Positions 17,825 to 27,535 of a DNA stretch of 64,000 nucleotides are shown one piece after another; the stretch's first letter is position 1, and every line of letters begins with the position of its first letter. The stretch is from Flavobacteriales bacterium UBA7468. Lineage in GTDB: Bacteria > Bacteroidota > Bacteroidia > Flavobacteriales_D > Crocinitomicaceae. Location: contig DLPC01000016.1 of assembly GCA_002478565.1 (NCBI GenBank), positions 1 through 64,000 on the forward strand, read 5' to 3'. Made by a program: the position numbers and the translations under genes. The notes below the pieces were generated by a model. That model saw nothing but the letters and a program-made list of their open reading frames with translations, ran no database searches and had not been told where the DNA came from.

Positions 17825-19018
17825 TTAGTTGAGTTTAGCAAGTGCTTCTGCAATGCGATCTACAGCTTTTTGAAGGGTTTCTTCAGAGGCAGCGTAGCTA
17901 ATGCGAAAACAATTTGGATCTCCGAATGCGGCGCCACCTACGCAAGCGACCAAAGCATCTTCTAGGAGATACATACAAAGTTCATCAGAGTTGGAGATGG
18001 TCTTTCCGTTCACAGTTTTACCAAAGTAGGCAGAGCAGTCCGGGAAAACATAAAAAGCACCGCCAGGATTATTGACTTTGAGCCCTGGGATATTTCTTAA
18101 GCCTTTAAGAACTAAATTTCTGCGACTTTCAAAGGCAGTGATCATGTCTTTGAGCGTAGCTGGATCCGCATCCATAGCTGCAATGGTAGCGCGCTGGGTA
18201 ATGGAGCAAGTTGCCGAGGTGAATTGACCTTGCACTTTATCACAAGCTGCAGCAATTTCTTTTGGCGCACCGATATAACCAAGCCTCCAACCAGTCATGG
18301 CCCAAGCTTTAGAGACACCATTGACCGTTACAACCTGATTGTATATTTCAGGAAATTGCGCCAAACTTTCGTGCTTTCCGATGAAATTAATGTGCTCATA
18401 GATTTCATCGCTCATGGCAATAACCTGCGGGTATTTAGCCAGCACACGTGCGATGTCTTGTAATTCTTCTTTGGTGTAAACCGAGCCTGTTGGATTACAA
18501 GGCGTGGAAAACATTAACATTTTGGTTTTTGGGGTAATCGCTGCCTCTAAATCGGCACCTGTAATTTTAAAGTCTTTGTCGATCCCAGCTGAAATAACAA
18601 CCGGAACTCCTTCAGCTACCTTTACAATTTCTAAATAAGAAACCCAGTAGGGTGCAGGAATGATTACCTCGTCTCCTGGATTGATTAAACTAAGGACCAA
18701 ATTGGCAATACTTTGCTTGGCACCTGTTGACACAACAATTTGATCTTTAGCGTAGGTCAAGTTGTTGTCGCGGAGGAATTTTCTAGAAATGCTCTCGCGT
18801 AGGTCGTCATAACCCGGGACAGGTGTGTAAGTCGTGTAATTATCTTTGAGCGCTTGAACAGCAGCATCTTTGATGAATTCAGGGGTATGAAAATCAGGCT
18901 CGCCAAGAGAGAGGGAAATGACGTCTTTTCCTTGTGTTTTTAGTTCTCTACTTTTTTTAGCCATGGCGATGGTCGCAGACTCTTCCATCGCGAGTAAACG
19001 CTCAGATAATTGGATCAT
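17825..19018 (-). CDS. Pyridoxal-phosphate-dependent aminotransferase, aspartate-aminotransferase type
   Basis: A 397-residue class I/II aminotransferase when started at ATG 19018 (MIQLSERLLAMEESATIAMA). SLGEPDFHTPEFI near the N-terminus, FSTPCNPTGSVY, and the Schiff-base lysine in VNGVSKAWAMTGWRLGYIG mark an aspartate aminotransferase Ib-like enzyme. The C-terminal FRISYAASEE arginine, which binds the substrate carboxylate, is present. A longer frame from 19051 would run into the divergent trmD promoter. It probably interconverts aspartate and oxaloacetate, but other amino-acid donors are possible. Confidence 0.9.
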   Translation of the reverse strand: MIQLSERLLAMEESATIAMAKKSRELKTQGKDVISLSLGEPDFHTPEFIKDAAVQALKDNYTTYTPVPGYDDLRESISRKFLRDNNLTYAKDQIVVSTGAKQSIANLVLSLINPGDEVIIPAPYWVSYLEIVKVAEGVPVVISAGIDKDFKITGADLEAAITPKTKMLMFSTPCNPTGSVYTKEELQDIARVLAKYPQVIAMSDEIYEHINFIGKHESLAQFPEIYNQVVTVNGVSKAWAMTGWRLGYIGAPKEIAAACDKVQGQFTSATCSITQRATIAAMDADPATLKDMITAFESRRNLVLKGLRNIPGLKVNNPGGAFYVFPDCSAYFGKTVNGKTISNSDELCMYLLEDALVACVGGAAFGDPNCFRISYAASEETLQKAVDRIAEALAKLN

Positions 19019-19032
19019 AATTGGAATTTGTG

Positions 19033-19040
19033 CAAAGGTA
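19033..19040 (-). promoter_or_regulatory. -7 box TACCTTTG for the aminotransferase
   Basis: A perfect minus-strand TAnnTTTG, 14 nt before the aminotransferase ATG at 19018. It supports that start over the longer alternative. The divergent trmD promoter box lies 21 nt away on the other strand. Confidence 0.45.
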
Positions 19041-19061
19041 GTAAAATGCATGGAATTGACT

Positions 19062-19069
19062 TATCTTTG
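19062..19069 (+). promoter_or_regulatory. -7 box TATCTTTG, 4 nt before the trmD ATG
   Basis: A perfect TAnnTTTG directly before the trmD start. The distance leaves no room for a ribosome-binding site and predicts transcription starting at the ATG. The best TTTG upstream (19027-19030) is too far away for a normal -33 element. Confidence 0.5.
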
Positions 19070-19073
19070 TTGC

Positions 19074-19751
19074 ATGCGTATTGATATCATTACTGTCCTC
19101 CCTCAATTACTTGAAAGCCCTTTTGCAGCCTCGATCATGCAGCGCGCCCAAGATAAGGGTCTTGCAGCAATTCACGTACACAATTTACGCGACTACGCAG
19201 ACAACAAACACCGCAACGTAGACGATTATCAATATGGTGGCGGAGCCGGGATGGTCATGAGTGTAGAGCCCATTTCAAAAGCCATTGAAAAACTCAAAGC
19301 TGAACGGACCTACGACGAAATTATCTACATGACGCCAGATGGTGCTGTTTTAGATCAGGCCATGTGTAATCAGTTGTCTTTGAAACAAAATATCATCATT
19401 TTATGTGGGCACTATAAAGGTGTGGATCAACGCATTAGAGATCTTTATATTACCAAAGAAATTTCAATTGGATCTTATGTCCTGAGTGGAGGAGAGCTCG
19501 CGGCAGCAATTGTGGTAGATGCGGTGGTACGCCTCATTCCGGGTGTATTGAATGACGAAACATCCGCACTCACAGATTCTTTTCAAGATAATTTACTCGC
19601 ACCACCTGTGTATACCAGGCCGCCAGAATTTATGGGCATGAAAGTGCCTGAAGTCTTATTGAGTGGTAATCCAAAAGATGTTGCTGCTTGGCGCGAAGCA
19701 CAGGCCTACGAAAGAACCAAAGATCGTAGACCCGATTTATTGGAGGATTAA
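19074..19751 (+). CDS. trmD: tRNA (guanosine(37)-N1)-methyltransferase TrmD
   Basis: A 225-residue SPOUT methyltransferase modifying G37 of tRNAs with a G36 to prevent frameshifting. The start is set at MRIDIITVLPQLLESPF because the family begins there; the open frame upstream overlaps the divergent aminotransferase. DDYQYGGGAGMVMSVEP and the trefoil-knot SAM motifs ILCGHYKGVDQRI and EISIGSYVLSGGELAA are complete. The C-terminal VPEVLLSGNPKDVAAWR helix is also typical. Confidence 0.96.
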   Translation: MRIDIITVLPQLLESPFAASIMQRAQDKGLAAIHVHNLRDYADNKHRNVDDYQYGGGAGMVMSVEPISKAIEKLKAERTYDEIIYMTPDGAVLDQAMCNQLSLKQNIIILCGHYKGVDQRIRDLYITKEISIGSYVLSGGELAAAIVVDAVVRLIPGVLNDETSALTDSFQDNLLAPPVYTRPPEFMGMKVPEVLLSGNPKDVAAWREAQAYERTKDRRPDLLED

Positions 19752-19781
19752 TTTGATTTTACGTATTTGCTACACTTAATG

Positions 19782-22079
19782 TTAGTCTTCTAATATTTGA
19801 AGATTTGCAAAACGCAACAAGACAGTTTTGGAGCCATGTTGCGGAAAGAAAATAGTGGCTTTTTTATCAGGGCCGCTGCCTTCTATTTTTAGTACTTTTC
19901 CTTTTCCAAAGCGGTCGTGTGAAACGTTGGTGCCAACCATTAACTGCTCATTTCCGGTGTCGTTTGTGGGTCTTGAGCTTGCTGCGGTTTGACTGACTTC
20001 TTTTAAAGAACGCAATTTGGGTGCAGGGCTACCCAAGGGTTTATTGAGCCCGCCGCTAAAGCCTCGGTCAATGGCACCTGAACCCATTAAAGAACGTCCA
20101 GCGCTATTGCGATTCACTGATTCAAATTGTAAATATTGTGGGTCAATTTCGTCAATAAAACGAGAAGATTCACACATGATGGGTTGCCCCCAAGTAAAAC
20201 GGCTCGTGGCGTAGGATAGCATGCAGCTTTTCATACCGCGGGTGAGGGCTACATAGAACAAGCGTCGTTCTTCTTCAAGTTCTGATCTTGAGTTGAGCGC
20301 CATTTGTGAGGGGAAGAGGTTTTCTTCAAGCCCAACGATAAAGATATGAGGAAATTCAAGCCCTTTACTAGAGTGGATGGTCATGAGGCTAATGTGGTTG
20401 CGGTCTTCGGGGTTTTCTTGGTCTGCGTCAGTGAGCAGAGCGACGTCAACCATGAAGTCTGCGAGTGTACGCAGCGTTCCGTCTTCGTTACCTTTGACAA
20501 ATTCTTGAATACCGGACAAAAGTTCCTCGACGTTCTGAAATCGTTCTACTTCTTCGGGGCCTTTATCTTTTTCGGAGATGAGCTCACGGATGATGCCCGA
20601 CGATTTGGCAATGCGGTCGGCTAGGGTATAGGCATCTACTTTTTCAAGTTCGGCCCCAAAACTATCGATCATGGTAACGAACTCGTAAATTTTACTCTTA
20701 GCCGCCGACCCAACATCGGCCGGAAAACGATTGAAATCCCGAACAACCTCCCAAATGCTTGTGCTGTAATTATTGGCTGCGATGATGAGGTTTTCTACGG
20801 TAGTTTTACCGATGCCGCGCTTTGGGTAATTGATCACGCGTTTGAAAGCTTCTTCGTCGTGGGGGTTGGCCGCCAGCCTGAAATAGGCGAGCAAATCTTT
20901 GATTTCTTTACGCTGGTAAAATGAAAGCCCACCATAGATTTTATAAGGCATATTGAGTTTGCGTAAGGCTTCCTCAAAGGCGCGCGATTGTTTGTTGGTG
21001 CGATAGAGGATGGCGAAATCTTGAAAGCGTCCGCCTTCAGCGGTTTTCTTTTCGAATATGGCTTGAGCAATGCTGCGTCCTTCTTCGTTGTCGGTGAGCG
21101 AGCGCAGTACCTTTATTTTGCCACCTTCTTGATTGTCTGTCCAGACGGTTTTAAAAATTTGGTCTTTGTTCTTTTTAATCACGCTATTGGCTGCCTCGAC
21201 TATGTTTTTGGTGCTGCGGTAATTTTGCTCTAGCTTGTAAAGGGCAAAATCAGGGTAGTCTTTTCTGAAATTGAGGATGTTCTCGATGTTGGCGCCTCTG
21301 AATGAGTAGATGCTTTGTGCGTCGTCACCAACCACACAAATATTTTGGTAAGCAGCAGCTAATTTTTTGACGATGAGGTATTGTGCGTAGTTCGTATCCT
21401 GGTACTCATCTACCAAAATATATTGAAACTTTTGTTGGTAGTAATGCAAGACATCTGGGAAGTCACGCATGAGCACATTCGTGAAATAAAGGAGGTCATC
21501 GAAGTCCATAGCGCCCGCTTTCTGACAGCGATTGGCATAGGCTTGAAAAACTTTTCCGATTTCGGGTCTACGGGCTTGTTTGTCCTCGAGTTGGATTTCT
21601 TCATTGGCCAAGTAGGCTTCGGGTGAGATCAGGTTGTTTTTGGCAGCTGAAATGCGTCCAAACACCATGCTGGGTTTGTATGTTTTGTCGTCGAGGTTGA
21701 ATTCCTTGATGATGTCCTTGATGAGGCTTTTTGAATCTTGGGTGTCGTAAATGGTGAAATTATTTGGAAAGCCAATTCGCTCAGCATTGAAGCGTAAAAT
21801 TTTAGAGAACACCGAGTGAAACGTACCCATTGAGATATTTTTTGCCTCTGCGCCCCCAACAATTTGACCAATTCTTTCGGTCATTTCCTTTGCGGCTTTG
21901 TTGGTAAAGGTCAAGGCCAAAATATTAAAAGGATCAACGCCTTGCTCCATCATGTGTGCAATGCGATAAGTGAGTACGCGCGTTTTGCCAGAGCCTGCTC
22001 CGGCAATGACCATAATTGGGCCATAAATATGTTCAACGGCAACCCGCTGACTTTCGTTCAATTCGTCTAAGTAGGACAT
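19782..22079 (-). CDS. UvrD/PcrA-type ATP-dependent DNA helicase
   Basis: A 765-residue superfamily 1A helicase. Motif I GAGSGKTR is near residue 28, motif Ia LALTFTNKAAKEM follows, motif II is VDEYQDTN, motif III is VVGDDAQSIYSFRGA, motif IV contains LEQNYRS, motif V TIHSSKGLEFPHIFIVG and motif VI VALTRGMKS. The C-terminal 60 residues form the small domain with VSHDRFGKGKVLKIEG, found in PcrA/UvrD and thought to contact RNA polymerase. It acts in nucleotide-excision repair and in clearing stalled forks. A TACTTTTG box lies 16 nt before the ATG. Confidence 0.95.
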   Translation of the reverse strand: MSYLDELNESQRVAVEHIYGPIMVIAGAGSGKTRVLTYRIAHMMEQGVDPFNILALTFTNKAAKEMTERIGQIVGGAEAKNISMGTFHSVFSKILRFNAERIGFPNNFTIYDTQDSKSLIKDIIKEFNLDDKTYKPSMVFGRISAAKNNLISPEAYLANEEIQLEDKQARRPEIGKVFQAYANRCQKAGAMDFDDLLYFTNVLMRDFPDVLHYYQQKFQYILVDEYQDTNYAQYLIVKKLAAAYQNICVVGDDAQSIYSFRGANIENILNFRKDYPDFALYKLEQNYRSTKNIVEAANSVIKKNKDQIFKTVWTDNQEGGKIKVLRSLTDNEEGRSIAQAIFEKKTAEGGRFQDFAILYRTNKQSRAFEEALRKLNMPYKIYGGLSFYQRKEIKDLLAYFRLAANPHDEEAFKRVINYPKRGIGKTTVENLIIAANNYSTSIWEVVRDFNRFPADVGSAAKSKIYEFVTMIDSFGAELEKVDAYTLADRIAKSSGIIRELISEKDKGPEEVERFQNVEELLSGIQEFVKGNEDGTLRTLADFMVDVALLTDADQENPEDRNHISLMTIHSSKGLEFPHIFIVGLEENLFPSQMALNSRSELEEERRLFYVALTRGMKSCMLSYATSRFTWGQPIMCESSRFIDEIDPQYLQFESVNRNSAGRSLMGSGAIDRGFSGGLNKPLGSPAPKLRSLKEVSQTAASSRPTNDTGNEQLMVGTNVSHDRFGKGKVLKIEGSGPDKKATIFFPQHGSKTVLLRFANLQILED

Positions 22080-22095
22080 GGAAATTTGCTGTACC

Positions 22096-22103
22096 CAAAA
22101 GTA
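22096..22103 (-). promoter_or_regulatory. -7 box TACTTTTG for the uvrD/pcrA gene
   Basis: A perfect minus-strand match to TAnnTTTG, 16 nt before the helicase start codon, at a distance that leaves a short leader. Confidence 0.45.
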
Positions 22104-22238
22104 GTATTTTAGAGCGCTTCAAATCCATTTAAAAAGCAGTATTTTTGCACAAAATTGCCGCTTGTTTCAAAACTGTTTCAGGAAGCGAAACTTAAGGACA
22201 GTATTTACGTACAGAACTCAGTTATTATTTGAAAACGC

Positions 22239-23636
22239 ATGAGAACTAAATACATTGATCTAATTGATCAAACCTTTGATTTTCCACAAAACGAATTCTT
22301 CTTACGCGAAGATCGCTTGTTTTTTCACGGAATTGACTTAATGCGTTTGGTTCATGAGCACGGTACCCCGCTCAAGTTCCATTATTTACCTCAAATTTCA
22401 AATAATATTCAGCGCGCTAAAGGTTGGTTTCGAGAAGCCATCATGAACCTTGGTTACCAAGGAAACTACTATTATTCTTACTGTACCAAAAGTTCTCATT
22501 TTGCATTCGTGCTTGATGAGGTGCTAAAAAACGATGTGCACATTGAAACCTCTTCAGCTTTTGACATCGACATTGTCAAAAGTTTACACGCGGCAGGCAA
22601 GCTCAAGCAAAAAAGTTACGTGATTTGTAATGGCTACAAACCAAAGCCATATCTCGATAATATCGCCCAGCTTATTGAAGAAGACGAATTGCGTATTGTC
22701 CCGGTAGTTGACAACATCGATGAGCTTAAGCAACTCATACAATCGACTACCAAAGAATTGAACATCGGTATTCGTATCGCTTCTGAGGAAGAGCCAAAGT
22801 TTGAGTTCTATACCTCTCGATTAGGTATTCGTTACCGAGAAATTGTTCCTTTTTACAAAGCAATTCTCAAAGAGAATCCGAGGGTGCGTGTAAAAATGCT
22901 GCATTTTTTCATCAATACGGGTATCAACGATACAGCTTATTACTGGAACGAGCTCACCAAATGTTTGCGCGTCTATTCTGACCTCAAAAAATTGTGCCCT
23001 GAGCTAGACTCCTTGAATATTGGAGGCGGCTTTCCTATCAAGAAATCGTTGGCTTTTGACTTTGATTATGCGTATATGGTCCGTGAGATCTTAACGCAAG
23101 TCAAGCGCGTCTGTCAAGACAACGATATACCGGAGCCCAATATTTTCACAGAATTCGGGTCATTTACCGTAGGCGAGAGTGGTGGCGCTATTTTCAGCGT
23201 CTTGCATCAGAAACAGCAAAATGACCGCGAGAAATGGAACATGATTGATTCCTCTTTCATGACCAACCTTCCAGATACCTGGGCTATTAACCAGCGCTTC
23301 ATCATGTTACCCATCAATAGATGGAACGACGACTACGAGCGGGTACTGTTAGGCGGTTTAACTTGTGATTCCGACGACTACTACAACTCTGAGCAGCATT
23401 CCAATGCCATCTATTTACCCAAGTTTGATAAAAACAACACCTTATTTATCGGTTTTTTCAATACAGGCGCTTACCAAGAAACTATCGGTGGATATGGGGG
23501 TTTGAAGCATTGCCTTATTCCAGAACCCAAACATATTTTGATCCGCCGTGATGAGGATGGAAAAATTCAAACGGAAGTATTTAGTAATGAGCAAACTGCA
23601 CAAGATTACCTCAAAATTTTAGGCTACGAAAAGTAA
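22239..23636 (+). CDS. speA: Arginine decarboxylase (PLP-dependent, group IV)
   Basis: A 465-residue fold type III PLP enzyme of the flavobacterial arginine decarboxylase group, converting arginine to agmatine for polyamine synthesis. The PLP lysine is in YYYSYCTKSSHF (about residue 88). A glycine-rich phosphate-binding segment occurs as NIGGGFPIKKS, and the C-terminal half has FTEFGSFTVGESGG and a LLGGLTCDSDDYY motif with the catalytic CDSDD. It is shorter than E. coli SpeA (658 residues), as expected for this group. Diaminopimelate or carboxynorspermidine decarboxylase is a less likely alternative. Confidence 0.85.
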   Translation: MRTKYIDLIDQTFDFPQNEFFLREDRLFFHGIDLMRLVHEHGTPLKFHYLPQISNNIQRAKGWFREAIMNLGYQGNYYYSYCTKSSHFAFVLDEVLKNDVHIETSSAFDIDIVKSLHAAGKLKQKSYVICNGYKPKPYLDNIAQLIEEDELRIVPVVDNIDELKQLIQSTTKELNIGIRIASEEEPKFEFYTSRLGIRYREIVPFYKAILKENPRVRVKMLHFFINTGINDTAYYWNELTKCLRVYSDLKKLCPELDSLNIGGGFPIKKSLAFDFDYAYMVREILTQVKRVCQDNDIPEPNIFTEFGSFTVGESGGAIFSVLHQKQQNDREKWNMIDSSFMTNLPDTWAINQRFIMLPINRWNDDYERVLLGGLTCDSDDYYNSEQHSNAIYLPKFDKNNTLFIGFFNTGAYQETIGGYGGLKHCLIPEPKHILIRRDEDGKIQTEVFSNEQTAQDYLKILGYEK

Positions 23637-23654
23637 GGATGTGCTTATTAGCAC

Positions 23655-23662
23655 TATATTTG
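23655..23662 (+). promoter_or_regulatory. -7 box TATATTTG before the 121-aa gene
   Basis: A perfect TAnnTTTG, 20 nt before the ATG at 23683. It decides the start: the frame also opens at a GTG at 23641, but that lies upstream of this promoter box. Confidence 0.5.
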
Positions 23663-23682
23663 CGGACAATTTTAGAGGAAGA

Positions 23683-24048
23683 ATGAAAGTAGCGTCGATT
23701 TATTTATTAGCAGGTCATCCATTTTCAAGTGCCATTCAAAACTGGGCAAATGTACATGCCCAAGAATTGATATTAGCCCAAGAAAAACCAGCTGATTTCT
23801 TTGAAGCGACTGATAGTCTGCTCATTTTCAATCAAAACCAAGAATTATCCGCTGAAATATTAGAGGTGAAGTCTTTGTTTGACAAACAACAAAAACCGGT
23901 ACATAAAATTGATATCAACGGCACTTTGCGTGTCGGCATTACTAACTTTGAACTTTGGTTAGAAACCAATAAAGTGAAATCACTATTGATCTTGGGTTCA
24001 GAGGAATTGGTCGCTAACACCAATTTGGAGCGTTACCTTACCGCCTAA
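23683..24048 (+). CDS. Conserved-looking small protein, unknown function
   Basis: A 121-residue soluble protein read from the ATG at 23683, which has AGAGGAAGA just upstream and a promoter box at a suitable distance. It alternates short hydrophobic strands and polar stretches, for example the VKSLLILGSEELVA segment, resembling a small alpha/beta domain, but no family is recognised. It sits between the arginine decarboxylase gene and the convergent pheT gene. Confidence 0.6.
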   Translation: MKVASIYLLAGHPFSSAIQNWANVHAQELILAQEKPADFFEATDSLLIFNQNQELSAEILEVKSLFDKQQKPVHKIDINGTLRVGITNFELWLETNKVKSLLILGSEELVANTNLERYLTA

Positions 24049-24059
24049 ATCTACAACAA

Positions 24060-26495
24060 TTACATTCGGACTTTCGCATTGCAGGCTTTCTCGAGCGCCT
24101 GCATGATTTGCTGCATGGCTTTTTCGATGTGCTTATCAGTCAAGGTTTGTTGGGTATCTTGTAAATAGAAAGATAGGGCATAAGACTTGAGGCCTGGCTC
24201 AATGTTTTTGCCTTCATAAACATCAAACAACTGAACATCCTGAAGTAATTTGCGCTCTGCATTGATTGCTGCTGTTTTAAGAGCGTGGTAGCTTGTTTCT
24301 TTGGAAACCAATAATGATAAATCACGTCTAACAGCAAATGATTTTGGCAATTCTTGGAAAGTAATCTTTTGCTTTTTGACTACATGCAGGAGGTCATCCC
24401 AGTTAAGTAACGCGATGTAAGGTCGTTGTTTGAGGTCAAAGGCAGTTTGAATCATATTGTTTATCCAGCCAACTGTGGCGATGGTTTTTCCATTCACTTC
24501 AAAGGAGATGCCATCTTCAAAGTGCGGGTGTTGTAGTGGCTGTTCTTGTAGGTGGCCATGTAATCCTAATCTGTCAAACAATGCTAAAACCTCGGCCTTG
24601 ATATGAAAGAAATTAAACTGCCCCGATTTTTGGTCATTGTTCAGCCAGCTCTCTGAGGAATGTTGCCCTAAAAGCGCCAAAGCTAATTGCATTTTTTCTT
24701 TGCGCTTGCCATCGATAAGGTTGTAATGCTGACCAAATTCAAATATGCGCAAGTTATTTTGTTGCCTGTTTTGATTGTATTGCAAACATTCTAATAAGCC
24801 AAAAAGCATTGTTTGTCTGAGTATACCTAAATCCTGACTCAAAGGATTGAGTACTTGGATGGCTTGTTGCTGCTCAGAAATTTGAAATTTTTCAGCGTAG
24901 GAATGTTTGGAAAGCGAATTGTTTAATATTTCATTAAAGCCACGGCCAACTAAGAATTCACTACAGCTTTCTTTGTACTTTTCAGGGTAAAATGAAGCCC
25001 GAACAGGTAGTGAGAAATGCCATTTGTCGGGAAGCGGTACTTGGTTGAGACCAAAGATACGTAAAATTTCTTCAACGACATCTATTGGGCGTGTGACATC
25101 CACACGGTATCTTGGCACAAGTAGCTTTAAAGTTTTGGAATTTTTATCTAAGATTTTAAAATCAAGATCTAATAAAATTTGCTCTACTACCGACGAATCT
25201 AAATCGGTGCCGATCAATTGATTGACTTTTGCTAAATGAAGTTCGAGCTCAATAGGAGGGTAGATAGCTCCATTATAGCTGAATAACTCACTGCTTATTT
25301 TAGCATTACTTAATTGTTGAAGTAAATAAATACAACGTTTTAAAGCATAGAGGGTTAAGTCAGGATCTACTCCGCGCTCAAAACGAAAAGAGGCGTCAGT
25401 ATTAAAACCATGTAGCCGTGCAGCTTTGCGGATACTAACCGCATCAAAAACCGCAGATTCAATGAGGATTTCTTGTGTATTTTCGTTCACACCGCTGTCC
25501 TTGCCACCCATGATGCCTGCCAAGCACAGTGGCCCATTCGCATCGGCGATGAGTAGTTCAGTTCCTTCTAAAGAATAAGTTTGCTCATCGAGTGCGGTAA
25601 ATTTCTCGGCTTTTGAGGCCTGGCGCACAAAGATGGTACCTTTTATTTTTTGAGCGTCAAAGATATGGAGTGGTGTTCCGAGTTCTCTCATGACGTAATT
25701 GCTGCAGTCAACTACATTGTTGATTGGTTTGATGCCCACCGCTCTTAGTCTGCTTTGTAACCAATTTGGTGAAGGTTCGACTTTGATACCATTGAGTTGA
25801 ATTGCGTAGTAAGCTTTACAAGATTCCTTATCTTTGATTTCAATTGAAAGCGCTGCGCCAACAGGGCTTATTTCAGTAACTGCGGGCCACTGGAGTTCAT
25901 TGTTTACTCGCTGGTGTAAATGCATATAGGCCTTGATGTCCCTAGCAACTCCAATGTGCCCCATCGCATCTGCGCGATTTGGTGTGAGTCCGATTTCGAG
26001 TTGTGCATCGTTTTGCAAGTTAAATAACTGTGCTGCTGGTGTACCGACTTCATGGTGTGCTTCCAATACGAGAATACCATCATGGCTAGAACCTAATCCG
26101 AGTTCATCCTCAGCGCACAGCATGCCTTCTGAAGCTATACCTCTTATTTTTGCTTTTTTAATTTCAAAAGCTTGATCCGGCTGTGGGTATAAAGTAGTAC
26201 CAACGGTAGCAACGAGTACCTTCTGACCCTGCGCTACATTTGGTGCACCACATACAATTTGAAGGGGTTCGTCAGCGCCTACATTGACAGTAGTTACTTT
26301 GAGTTTGTCTGCGTCGGGGTGTTTCTCGCAAGTCAAAACTTCTCCTACAACCACTCCTTTTAAACCTCCTTTGATGTCTTCAATATGTTCAATTCCTTCT
26401 ACCTCTAAACCTGTTTCAGTGAGAACAGCATCAAGTTCTTCAGGGGTATAGCTGAAATTTAGTAAATCTTTGAGCCAGTTATAGGATACTTTCAT
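24060..26495 (-). CDS. pheT: Phenylalanyl-tRNA synthetase beta subunit
   Basis: An 811-residue beta subunit of the alpha2-beta2 PheRS. Domains in order: an OB-fold tRNA-binding domain (about 40-150, with HPDADKLKVTTVNVG), the B3/B4 editing domain (with the NAIGIN-like PINNVVDCSNYVM segment), B5, the catalytic-like core, and a C-terminal FDX-ACB anticodon-binding domain ending in the last 95 residues. Full length for the family. It overlaps the 3' end of murB by 17 nt on the same strand, so they are co-transcribed. The alpha subunit gene is not in the window. Confidence 0.96.
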   Translation of the reverse strand: MKVSYNWLKDLLNFSYTPEELDAVLTETGLEVEGIEHIEDIKGGLKGVVVGEVLTCEKHPDADKLKVTTVNVGADEPLQIVCGAPNVAQGQKVLVATVGTTLYPQPDQAFEIKKAKIRGIASEGMLCAEDELGLGSSHDGILVLEAHHEVGTPAAQLFNLQNDAQLEIGLTPNRADAMGHIGVARDIKAYMHLHQRVNNELQWPAVTEISPVGAALSIEIKDKESCKAYYAIQLNGIKVEPSPNWLQSRLRAVGIKPINNVVDCSNYVMRELGTPLHIFDAQKIKGTIFVRQASKAEKFTALDEQTYSLEGTELLIADANGPLCLAGIMGGKDSGVNENTQEILIESAVFDAVSIRKAARLHGFNTDASFRFERGVDPDLTLYALKRCIYLLQQLSNAKISSELFSYNGAIYPPIELELHLAKVNQLIGTDLDSSVVEQILLDLDFKILDKNSKTLKLLVPRYRVDVTRPIDVVEEILRIFGLNQVPLPDKWHFSLPVRASFYPEKYKESCSEFLVGRGFNEILNNSLSKHSYAEKFQISEQQQAIQVLNPLSQDLGILRQTMLFGLLECLQYNQNRQQNNLRIFEFGQHYNLIDGKRKEKMQLALALLGQHSSESWLNNDQKSGQFNFFHIKAEVLALFDRLGLHGHLQEQPLQHPHFEDGISFEVNGKTIATVGWINNMIQTAFDLKQRPYIALLNWDDLLHVVKKQKITFQELPKSFAVRRDLSLLVSKETSYHALKTAAINAERKLLQDVQLFDVYEGKNIEPGLKSYALSFYLQDTQQTLTDKHIEKAMQQIMQALEKACNAKVRM

Positions 26496-27504
26496 GGGTA
26501 GGAATAATATTGACTTCTCGTTCTAGGGTAAGACCGAAAAGTTGTTGAATTTGTTCGATAATTTGTGTTGATAAATCTAAGATCTGCTGACCAGTACTTC
26601 CACCATAGTTCACCAAGACCAATGCTTGTTTTTCGTGAACACCACAAGGCCCAACCTTTAAGCCCTTCAAGCCAGCTTTTTCAATGAGCCAACCTGCTGC
26701 CAACTTAACCTCAGTTTCTGAAACAGGATAGAAGGAGACTTCTGGGTACTTGGCTTTAATGGTTTCAAACAACTCTAAAGAAACAACGGGGTTTTTAAAA
26801 AAACTTCCGGCATTCCCGAGAACTTTTGGGTCTGGTAGTTTTGATTGTCGGATGGCAATCACGGCATTTGAAATGTCTTGAATGCTTGGTTTGTTGATGT
26901 TTGATTTTTCAAGCTCTTGTTGAATGGCACCATAACTTGTTTTTAAGTTGGCTTGCTTGTTGAGTTTGAAGGTGACATCGATGATGATGTACTGATTTTT
27001 AAGCGCACGTTTGAATATGCTTTCGCGATAGCCAAATTGACATTGTTGGTTGTTAAATTGATGAATTTCACCAGTGGCAATATGATAAGCGCTTAGTTCG
27101 TGAAAGACGTCTTTGATTTCCACACCGTAAGCTCCAATATTTTGCATTGGGCTAGCGCCAACTGAACCAGGAATGAGCGAGAGGTTTTCGAGGCCTGCCC
27201 AGTGCTGAGCAATACAGTATAACACAAACTCGTGCCATATTTCACCGGCTCCCGACTTGACATATACAAAAGCCTCATCTTCTGCTACTTTTTCAATTCC
27301 TTTGATTTCATTGCGTAGAACCATACCTTGGAAGTCTTCGGTAAAAAGCACGTTGCTCCCACCGCCTAAAATAAGTAAAGGTAAATTGGGGTAAGCACTT
27401 AAAAGACCCGGGAGTTGTTGGGTATCGGTAAACGTCGAAAAATAAAGTGCTTTGGCTGCTATGCCAAATGTGTTGAAAGGTTTTAAATTGAGGTCGTGTT
27501 GCAT
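26479..27504 (-). CDS. murB: UDP-N-acetylenolpyruvoylglucosamine reductase MurB
   Basis: Read from ATG at 27504 (MQHDLNLKPFNTFGI), a 341-residue FAD enzyme making UDP-N-acetylmuramate. The FAD-binding segment LLILGGGSNVLFTEDF and LIPGSVGASPMQNIGAYG are intact, the catalytic Ser is in LGNAGSFFKNPVV, and the C-terminal LAAGWLIEKAGLKG region is of the type I (E. coli) form. The longer frame from 27552 adds residues that read through the TAACTTTG box. It is the first gene of a murB-pheT pair. Confidence 0.95.
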   Translation of the reverse strand: MQHDLNLKPFNTFGIAAKALYFSTFTDTQQLPGLLSAYPNLPLLILGGGSNVLFTEDFQGMVLRNEIKGIEKVAEDEAFVYVKSGAGEIWHEFVLYCIAQHWAGLENLSLIPGSVGASPMQNIGAYGVEIKDVFHELSAYHIATGEIHQFNNQQCQFGYRESIFKRALKNQYIIIDVTFKLNKQANLKTSYGAIQQELEKSNINKPSIQDISNAVIAIRQSKLPDPKVLGNAGSFFKNPVVSLELFETIKAKYPEVSFYPVSETEVKLAAGWLIEKAGLKGLKVGPCGVHEKQALVLVNYGGSTGQQILDLSTQIIEQIQQLFGLTLEREVNIIPTHESIL

Positions 27505-27512
27505 TTCTAGCT

Positions 27513-27520
27513 CAAAGTTA
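27513..27520 (-). promoter_or_regulatory. -7 box TAACTTTG for murB
   Basis: A perfect minus-strand TAnnTTTG, 8 nt before the murB ATG. A minus-strand TTG (complement of 27544-27546) lies 23 nt further upstream and could be the -33 element. Confidence 0.45.
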
Positions 27521-27535
27521 GAAATAAAGTATAAA